Origin: Nitrospira sp.
GTDB lineage: Bacteria > Nitrospirota > Nitrospiria > Nitrospirales > Nitrospiraceae
Direction: 5' to 3'
Assembly: GCA_024998595.1 (NCBI GenBank)
Contig: JACOEK010000003.1
Coordinates: 248,001-312,000, forward strand
DNA length: 64,000 bases
The notes below the pieces were generated by a model that was given only the letters and a program-made list of their open reading frames with translations, had not been told where the DNA came from and did not search any database. Positions 55,066-64,000 of the stretch are shown here, in pieces. Every line of letters starts with the position of its first letter. Position 1 is the stretch's first letter. The translations under genes and the position numbers were made by a program.

Positions 55066-55886
55066 GATTGTTCCTTTGTCGGCTCATCACCCAGCAGTTC
55101 TCGAATCTTCGCTCCGGTATCCTGTGCTCTGATCAGAGATTCGCCGATCAACATGGCATGGACACCGGCTTCTACCAATCGGAGGACATCCTTCCGTGTA
55201 TGAATGCCGCTTTCGCTGATGATCAGCTTGCCCGCGGGGATCCGTTTCGCCAGGCGAAGCGTCACGCCAAGATCCGTCGAGAAGGTCTTGAGGTCGCGGT
55301 TGTTGATCCCGATGAGCCGGACGTCCGGCAGCCATTCGAGCACCAGGTCGAGTTCCCGTTCGTGATGCGTCTCCACGAGCACATCCAGCGACAGTTCCTT
55401 CGCGAGCGCCGAAAAGTCGATCAATTGGCGTTTTTCCAGACCGGCCACGATCAACAGCACCGCGTCGGCGCCATAGGCCCGGGCCTCATAAAATTGAATA
55501 TCTGCGACCATGAATTCTTTGTTCAGCGCGGGCAGGCCGACTTTGCTCTTCACATCGGCCAGGTACGTCAGATCGCCCTGGAAAAAATCCTTGTCCGTCA
55601 GCACGGACACCGCCGAGGCGCCGTGCTCCCGATAGGCTTCGGCAATCCTGACCGGCTCGAACCGCTGCTCGAATTCAGGCCGCAACAGCCCCAGGCTTGG
55701 AGAGGCCTTCTTTACCTCCGCGATGAGCGCCGGCCTGGCGGGTGTGCGGCGCGCGTCGAGAGTGACTGCAAATCCCAGCGTCGGACCGGCGTCACGAATT
55801 CTGGTTTTCAGATCGGCCAGGTATCCGCGGCTGTGCTTATGACGAAGTTCCGCCTTCTTATGTTCGAGAATTCGGTCGAGAATCAC
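55062..55886 (-). CDS. trpC: Indole-3-glycerol phosphate synthase
   Basis: 274 residues. The TIM-barrel enzyme carries the catalytic Lys in ALIAEVKKASPS, the second Lys in ALNKEFMV, and the SESGI segment near the phosphate site. It closes the pyrrole ring to indole-3-glycerol phosphate. The start is the GTG at 55886, four bases after the trpD stop; an earlier in-frame start would run antisense and through trpD. Usual length. Confidence 0.94.
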   Translation of the reverse strand: MILDRILEHKKAELRHKHSRGYLADLKTRIRDAGPTLGFAVTLDARRTPARPALIAEVKKASPSLGLLRPEFEQRFEPVRIAEAYREHGASAVSVLTDKDFFQGDLTYLADVKSKVGLPALNKEFMVADIQFYEARAYGADAVLLIVAGLEKRQLIDFSALAKELSLDVLVETHHERELDLVLEWLPDVRLIGINNRDLKTFSTDLGVTLRLAKRIPAGKLIISESGIHTRKDVLRLVEAGVHAMLIGESLIRAQDTGAKIRELLGDEPTKEQS

Positions 55887-55890
55887 GATG

Positions 55891-56907
55891 TCACGAGGCC
55901 TTCTTGGTAAATGCGATGAGTTGCTCCAACTTTTCCATGGCCGCACCGGAATCGATCGTCCGCTGAGCCAGCTCGAATCCTTCTTGCAGCGTCTTGGCTT
56001 TGCGTCCTGCCACGAGTGCGGGCGCCGCGTTGAGACAGACGATGTCGCGCTTCGGTCCTTTTCGGCCCCGGAAAATGTCGCGCGTGATGGCGGCGTTGTC
56101 CTCGGCGCTCCCGCCGACCAATTCCTTCGGCCTGACGCGCATGAGCCCGAATTCAGAGGGATCGATGCTGTAGCTCGACACCACACCCGCCTTGCCCTCG
56201 GAAATTCTGGTGCGGTCCGTAACAGTGATCTCGTCCAACCCGTCCATCCCGTGTACCACAAAACAATGTTGCGCGCCGAGATGAACCAGCACTTTGGCCA
56301 ACAGCTCCGTCAAGCCGGCATCGAACACCCCGACGACCTGCAGACGAGCCCCCGCCGGGTTCGTCAGGGGACCGAGAATGTTCAGCAACGTGCGAATCCC
56401 CAGTTCCTGCCGAGGCTGGGCGCAATGTTTCATGGCGCTGTGGTAGAGCGGCGCAAACAGAAATCCGATGCCTACCTCGTTCACGCAATCGGCAACCTGT
56501 TCAGGCGGAAGATCAATGGCGACACCCAGCGCTGCCAGCACATCGGCGCTTCCGGATTTGGACGACACCGAGCGATTACCATGTTTCGCGACCGTGAGCC
56601 CGGCTCCCGCGACGATAAAAGCCGCCGTCGTCGAAATATTGAAGGTATGGGCTCTATCGCCACCGGTGCCGCAGGTATCCACGACCAGGGAATCCTTCAC
56701 CCGGATTTGCGTGGCCCTGGCCCGCATGGCCAAGACCGATCCCGCGATCTCTTCTACCGTCTCGCCCTTCATGCGCAAGCCCATGAGATAGGCGGCAATC
56801 TGGGCGCAGGTCGCGGTCCCGTCCATGATCTCGCCCATCACCGTCTCGGCTTCCTGCTCGGTGAGATCGGCCCGGTCGGCTAATTTGTTGATGGCATCTT
56901 TAATCAT
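55891..56907 (-). CDS. trpD: Anthranilate phosphoribosyltransferase
   Basis: 338 residues. The glycine-rich PRPP-binding DTCGTGGDRAHTFNIST and KHGNRSVSSKSGSADVLAALG segments are present, and the C-terminal domain has the DEITVTDRT motif. It attaches a phosphoribosyl group to anthranilate. ATG 56907 gives the family length; a longer open frame to 57090 runs through trpG. It lies 40 bases after trpG. Confidence 0.97.
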   Translation of the reverse strand: MIKDAINKLADRADLTEQEAETVMGEIMDGTATCAQIAAYLMGLRMKGETVEEIAGSVLAMRARATQIRVKDSLVVDTCGTGGDRAHTFNISTTAAFIVAGAGLTVAKHGNRSVSSKSGSADVLAALGVAIDLPPEQVADCVNEVGIGFLFAPLYHSAMKHCAQPRQELGIRTLLNILGPLTNPAGARLQVVGVFDAGLTELLAKVLVHLGAQHCFVVHGMDGLDEITVTDRTRISEGKAGVVSSYSIDPSEFGLMRVRPKELVGGSAEDNAAITRDIFRGRKGPKRDIVCLNAAPALVAGRKAKTLQEGFELAQRTIDSGAAMEKLEQLIAFTKKAS

Positions 56908-56947
56908 GGGTACAAACCGATGGGAGGCGGCGCACCGGCCCTCACAA

Positions 56948-57511
56948 CTACAACTTGAGGAAGTTGCGCAGCAGCTCCTTGCCGGCAGTGGTGAGAATCG
57001 ATTCGGGATGGAATTGCACCCCTTCGATGCCCAGCGTCTTATGCCGCATGCCCATGATTTCGCCCTCGGCAGTTTCCGCACTGATTTCAAAACAATCGGG
57101 CAGATTCTTGCGGTTCACGATGAGGGAGTGATAGCGGGTCGCTTCGAATGGATTCGGCAAATTGCGAAACAGTGTCCGGCCGTCATGGCGGACCATCGAG
57201 GTCTTGCCATGCATGAGTCGCTCGGCGCGAATCACCTCTCCACCGAAGGCGACCGCAAGAGATTGATGACCGAGGCAGACCCCCAGCAGCGGCAACTTAC
57301 CGCCGAAATACTTGATCGCCTCCACCGAGACGCCGGCTTCATTCGGCGTGCAGGGCCCCGGTGAAATAACGAGCCGGCCCGGCTTCAAGGCTGCCATCTC
57401 CTCGATGGAGATCTTATCGTTACGATAGACGACCACGTCTTCACCCAACTCGCCGAAATACTGGACGAGGTTATAGGTAAAGGAGTCGTAATTATCGATC
57501 ATCAACAACAT
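56948..57511 (-). CDS. trpG: Anthranilate synthase component II (glutamine amidotransferase)
   Basis: 187 residues. The class-I amidotransferase triad is visible: Cys in GVCLGHQS, His and Glu in FHPESILT. It supplies ammonia to TrpE. The start is [14 protein letters not shown], the family N-terminus. It is 73 bases after trpE. It may also serve as the glutaminase of aminodeoxychorismate synthase (PabA), as single TrpG proteins sometimes do. Confidence 0.97.
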   Translation of the reverse strand: MLLMIDNYDSFTYNLVQYFGELGEDVVVYRNDKISIEEMAALKPGRLVISPGPCTPNEAGVSVEAIKYFGGKLPLLGVCLGHQSLAVAFGGEVIRAERLMHGKTSMVRHDGRTLFRNLPNPFEATRYHSLIVNRKNLPDCFEISAETAEGEIMGMRHKTLGIEGVQFHPESILTTAGKELLRNFLKL

Positions 57512-57584
57512 GGTGCCTGCTCGCCGTCAGTGATGTATGACTTGCAACCCGTCCGATCGCTTCTGCATGTCGCGTATCGCGCCC

Positions 57585-59087
57585 TTACTCCAGCCCCTGC
57601 TCGGCGAGTTCGATCGCCTTCATCATCGCCCGGGCCTTATTGCAGGTCTCTTCGTATTCATGTTCGGGAACCGAATCGGCGACAATCCCCGCGCCGGCTT
57701 GAATGTAGGCTTGCCGGCCTTTGATGACGACGGTTCTGATGTTGATGCACATGTCCATGTTGCCGGAGAATCCGAAATAGCCGACTGCGCCGGCGTAAGG
57801 TCCTCGCCTTGTCGGCTCCAATTCTTCGATGATCTGCATGGCGCGAATCTTGGGCGCACCCGAAACCGTTCCGGCCGGGAAGCAGGCGCGTGTCACGTCA
57901 TAGACCGATTTGCCCTTTTCCAATTGGCCGGTCACCTGCGACACGATGTGCATGACGTGAGAATACCGTTCGACCTGCATCAACGAATCCACCTTCACCG
58001 ACCCGCGAGCCGCGACACGCCCCACGTCGTTCCGGCCCAGATCGACCAGCATCACATGCTCGGCCCGTTCCTTTTCATCAGCCAGAAGCGCCCGCGCAAG
58101 GTCCTGATCTTCATCCGGCGTCTTTCCGCGACGTCTCGTGCCCGCAATGGGGCGCAACGAAATTGCCCCGTCTTCGCACCGGACCAGCGTCTCGGGCGAC
58201 GAGCCCACCAATTCGACCCCGGCGACACGCAGATAATACATATACGGAGAAGGGTTGACGACGCGCAGTGCGCGATACAGCTGAAACGGTGTCGTATGAA
58301 TTTGCGTTTCCCACCGTTGCGACAAGACGGCCTGGACGATATCGCCCGCCCGGATATATTCCTTGGTTCGCACGACCATCTTTTCAAAATCGGCGCGGTT
58401 CATATTGGGGGTGAACGTGATGGGCTTCCGGCGGCGCTTCAGACGCGGTTGCCGTATGGGCCGTTTCAAGCGAGCAATCATCTTTTCGATCCGTGCCGTG
58501 GCATGACGATACGCCTCACGAATGGCGCGATCGGTCGTCGATTCGAGATAGGCGTTGGCCACCACTTTGATCTTCTGCGACACGTTGTCGAAGATCAGCA
58601 GGGTGTCGGTCAGCAGAAACGCGACTTCCGGCATCCCCAGGCTGTCTTTGCGGAGGGACGGCAGCTCCTCGAAGGTCCGCACCACGTCGTAGCTCAAATA
58701 CCCGACTGCACCGCCGACAAACCGGGGCAGTCCTGGCACCGTGACCGGACGATATTCCGCCATCAACTCACGCACACGTTCCAGCGGGTTGCCCCGGCTC
58801 TGAATCTTCAGCCGCTTCTTCCCGCGAGTCAGCACCAAATCACCCTTTTCCTCATGGATCACGGCGGACGAGCCGCTGCCCAGGAAGGAATACCGCGCCC
58901 AATTTTCGCCGCCGGCAATACTCTCCAGCAGATAGGCGGTGGACCCGTGGTCGATCTTGGCGAACGCCGACACAGGCGTTTCGTAGTCCGCCAGAATCTC
59001 CCGGTACAACGGAATCAGATTCCCTTCCGTCGCCAGGCCCCGGAACTCGTCCAGGGTGAGTGAATAGTGCTGCTTGGTCATACCCAT
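57585..59087 (-). CDS. trpE: Anthranilate synthase component I
   Basis: 500 residues. The chorismate-binding C-terminal domain is intact, with RPIAGTRRRG, LVDLGRNDVGRVA and FPAGTVSGAPKIRAM. The regulatory LLES motif near residue 51 in STAYLLESIAGG is where tryptophan binds, so feedback inhibition is likely. It converts chorismate to anthranilate with TrpG. It starts 21 bases after the LysM lipoprotein gene. Confidence 0.97.
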   Translation of the reverse strand: MGMTKQHYSLTLDEFRGLATEGNLIPLYREILADYETPVSAFAKIDHGSTAYLLESIAGGENWARYSFLGSGSSAVIHEEKGDLVLTRGKKRLKIQSRGNPLERVRELMAEYRPVTVPGLPRFVGGAVGYLSYDVVRTFEELPSLRKDSLGMPEVAFLLTDTLLIFDNVSQKIKVVANAYLESTTDRAIREAYRHATARIEKMIARLKRPIRQPRLKRRRKPITFTPNMNRADFEKMVVRTKEYIRAGDIVQAVLSQRWETQIHTTPFQLYRALRVVNPSPYMYYLRVAGVELVGSSPETLVRCEDGAISLRPIAGTRRRGKTPDEDQDLARALLADEKERAEHVMLVDLGRNDVGRVAARGSVKVDSLMQVERYSHVMHIVSQVTGQLEKGKSVYDVTRACFPAGTVSGAPKIRAMQIIEELEPTRRGPYAGAVGYFGFSGNMDMCINIRTVVIKGRQAYIQAGAGIVADSVPEHEYEETCNKARAMMKAIELAEQGLE

Positions 59088-59108
59088 AGAATGGTCAGGA
59101 TAATCGCA

Positions 59109-59798
59109 TTACGGCTGACTGACGATGAGCTTTTGCCCGACCCCGACGGTGTTATCTTTCAAATTATTCCACTTGCGCAATTGATCCGGCGCGACATGGT
59201 ATTTCTGTCCGATGCGATACAAGGTTTCTCCGGGTCGTACCGTGTGCGTCGTGCCGGCCGCCGATGCGGCAGTTGCACCAGCGCTTTCCATCACGTCACT
59301 GTGACCGAACGCGTCCTTGGCCGCGCCGGTTGCCGGTTCCAGGCTCATATCCGACGGCACATCCGTCTTCAACGCTTCATCTACGGCCGCGGCGAAGTCT
59401 TTCTTCGGTGCCGCTTTTTTGGCCTTCGAAGGAATGGTCGTCAGGCGCTTCATATCTTCGTGCGCCCGCTTCTCCAACAGGCTGGCTTCCTTCATCGCCT
59501 GCGCCTCTTCCTGGATCTGAGACGCCTGCTGGCGAACCGCCTCCACCTGCGCGCCCAGTTCGCGGTTGCGTGCTTCATACTCACTGAGTTCGCGCTTGCC
59601 GCGCTTCACTTCAGCATCCAATTCCGCGCTGCGTTTTTCTTCCTGCGCCAGAAGACGCTGGAAATTCAGACTGCGCGCCTTCTCCGCCTCGTATTTCTCC
59701 GACATGACACATCCGCTCAAGCCCAGGCTGCCCAGTATCAGCAGACCGATGGGAACTACGACCGCACGTCTCATCCGTCCCTGTTGTTCACGCATCAT
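59109..59798 (-). CDS. LysM lipoprotein with coiled coil
   Basis: About 229 residues. The signal peptide ends in the lipobox GLSGCVM. A long coiled coil (about 35-120, rich in Glu, Ala, Arg and Gln) is followed by a low-complexity linker and a C-terminal LysM domain (HTVRPGETLYRIGQKYHVAP...VGQKLIV) that binds peptidoglycan. It is the first gene ahead of trpE and probably shares its promoter. AAGGAG suits either ATG 59798 or 59795. Why it precedes trp genes is unclear. Confidence 0.83.
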   Translation of the reverse strand: MMREQQGRMRRAVVVPIGLLILGSLGLSGCVMSEKYEAEKARSLNFQRLLAQEEKRSAELDAEVKRGKRELSEYEARNRELGAQVEAVRQQASQIQEEAQAMKEASLLEKRAHEDMKRLTTIPSKAKKAAPKKDFAAAVDEALKTDVPSDMSLEPATGAAKDAFGHSDVMESAGATAASAAGTTHTVRPGETLYRIGQKYHVAPDQLRKWNNLKDNTVGVGQKLIVSQP

Positions 59799-59900
59799 GT
59801 GGCTCCTTCGTTCAGCACTCTTGGATGGGAGGCAATACCTACACCCCCCAGGAGATTTCGTGGCGCATCCGCTGCCGATTCGCAGTGTGCGAAAGGGGCT

Positions 59901-59929
59901 AGAATACGGTCCAAGGCAGCGAAAGTCAA
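59901..59929 (-). promoter_or_regulatory. Candidate promoter of the LysM-trp operon
   Basis: TTGACT (59929-59924) and TATTCT (59906-59901), spaced by 17 bases. The leader is about 95 bases and shows no run of Trp codons, so no classical attenuator is seen. Confidence 0.5.
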
Positions 59930-60033
59930 AGTGAAATGGGCAGGCACGGCGTTTGACCACCTCCCCACCCCTGTGCTACCGTCCGAAGAGATTCCATTCC
60001 GCCCATTCTAGCCAATCACCGGCACGAAAGACC

Positions 60034-60986
60034 ATGGCACCAGGCGCACAACCGGCCTCTTCTCGAGTGATCACCATCGACGGAATCACGCTACATCTCG
60101 CACAGCCTATGAGCATGGGCCAGGAATGGATCGGAAACCGGGAGATTCTCAAACAGCTGCTGGCCTGCTGGCTCGTCATCGACGAACGCGACCTGCCTCT
60201 CTCGCCCCGCATCACCGGCCAGCCCGGAATCGGGAAGACCACCCTGGCGATGGCCGGAGCCCGTGAGCGCAAACAGGAACTCTATGTGTTTCAGTGCACC
60301 GCGGATACACGCCCTGAAGATCTCCTGATTACCCCCGTACTGGCGGAATCAGGCACCATCAGCTACCACGCTTCGCCGCTCATCACGGCGGTGCTCACCG
60401 GCAGTATCTGCGTGCTGGACGAGGGCAACCGGATGAACGAAAAGAGCTGGGCCTCCCTGGCTCCCCTCTTGGATCACCGGCGCTGTGTGGAATCGATCAT
60501 CGCCGGTATTCTGATCAAAGCCCATGAGGACTTCCGCTGCTGCGTCACCATGAACGAAGATGCCTCGACCTATGAGGTGCCGGACTACATCCTATCCCGC
60601 CTGCAACCGACGCTGGGTATGGGATTTCCCGCTCGGGAGGATGAACTGGCAATTTTACAGTACCACCTCCCCTTCGCACCGGCGGAGATGCTGGCCCTGA
60701 CTGTTGAATTTCTCCAGGAAGCGCATCAGCTCAGTCTCGAATATTCCGTGCGCGACGGCATCCACCTTCTGCAGTATGCCCTGAAACGACGCGCGCAGGA
60801 TCCGACGCATCCGCTCTCGGTCGATGCCGCCTGGCGGGAATCCCTCATCAAGGTTCTCGGCGAGGAAGCGCTGGACCTACCGATGCAGTCACGCCGTCGA
60901 AAGCGTGCGTTGGGCGATCAGGCCCTGCCGCAAGGACTTGGAGATTTCTTCTTCGGAAGTGATGACCCTCTACATCCCGGCCGATA

Positions 60987-60987
<1 letters not shown>
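60034..60987 (+). CDS. MoxR-like AAA ATPase
   Basis: About 317 residues. Walker A is GQPGIGKTT (about 62-70), Walker [10 protein letters not shown] (about 126-134) and a sensor MNED follow, with a typical MoxR/McrB-like [14 protein letters not shown] arginine-bearing region. The C-terminal domain is helical. MoxR ATPases often act with a VWA partner in activating metal enzymes or other machines. Its stop overlaps the ATG of the next gene by one base (TAATG), so both are coupled. ATG 60034 has no good ribosome-binding site. Confidence 0.85.

Positions 60988-64000
<3,013 letters not shown>

Noticed and set aside
57537-59063. 508-codon plus-strand open frame
   Set aside because: It is the complement of trpE, which is unmistakable; GC-rich genes give long antisense frames.
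59799-59900. Search for a trp attenuator peptide
   Set aside because: No tandem Trp codons and no alternative hairpins evident in the leader.

Overview
The window reads as a chromosomal segment of a Gram-negative (diderm), GC-rich bacterium, most likely a Nitrospira or close relative (phylum Nitrospirota). This assignment is inference. It rests on overall gene content and codon style, a bacterial topoisomerase VI operon, many small lipoproteins, and two copies of a dispersed repeat that I associate with Nitrospira genomes. There is no rRNA, CRISPR array, prophage or insertion sequence. The only RNA gene is a tRNA-Leu(UAA). Most genes are housekeeping genes, interleaved with small uncharacterised envelope proteins.

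Layout. 1-2.7 kb (minus strand): a GlrK/QseE-like histidine kinase followed by a QseG-like lipoprotein cut by the left edge, and a polytopic membrane protein. 2.9-16 kb: clpB, a comM/yifB AAA protein, a stand-alone Lrp/AsnC RAM domain, a Gfo/Idh/MocA oxidoreductase, a dienelactone-hydrolase-like protein whose nucleophile is replaced by glycine, a DUF423 protein, several hypotheticals, a gene interrupted by one in-frame stop, and the tRNA-Leu. 16.3-24.3 kb: lgt, then an AddB-AddA-like recombination helicase/nuclease pair with a TPR lipoprotein. 24.3-28.7 kb: a thioredoxin-fold protein, phosphoglucomutase, an NlpC/P60-like lipoprotein, yacG and small secreted proteins. 28.8-35.6 kb: topoisomerase VI A and B subunits (B with a long lysine-rich tail), a receiver-PAS regulator coupled to a membrane protein, and dodecin with a small partner. 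35.8-42.2 kb: a 2OG-Fe(II)-like oxygenase, a cluster of three related lipoproteins behind a BamE-like lipoprotein, a flavin-binding PNPOx-like protein, VanZ and PilZ proteins, and a coiled-coil membrane protein.

42.3-50.6 kb (plus strand): lnt, prfB with a canonical programmed +1 frameshift, lysS, the LolC/E permease, LolD, an outer-membrane barrel and a GNA1162-like lipoprotein. 50.6-59.9 kb (minus strand): a GAF protein and a complete tryptophan operon in the order LysM lipoprotein, trpE, trpG, trpD, trpC, small lipoprotein, trpF, trpB, trpA. 60.0-64.0 kb (plus strand): a MoxR-like AAA ATPase translationally coupled to a 632-residue protein that I do not recognise, then ligA, cut by the right edge.

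How the genes work together. Lgt, Lnt, LolC/E and LolD together attach, acylate and export lipoproteins, and the window encodes about a dozen predicted lipoproteins that would depend on them. The trp operon covers chorismate to tryptophan. AddAB-like proteins, topoisomerase VI and LigA serve DNA repair and topology. The best candidates for undescribed biology are the MoxR-AAA plus 632-residue pair, the lipoprotein paralogue cluster, and the bacterial topoisomerase VI with its basic tail.
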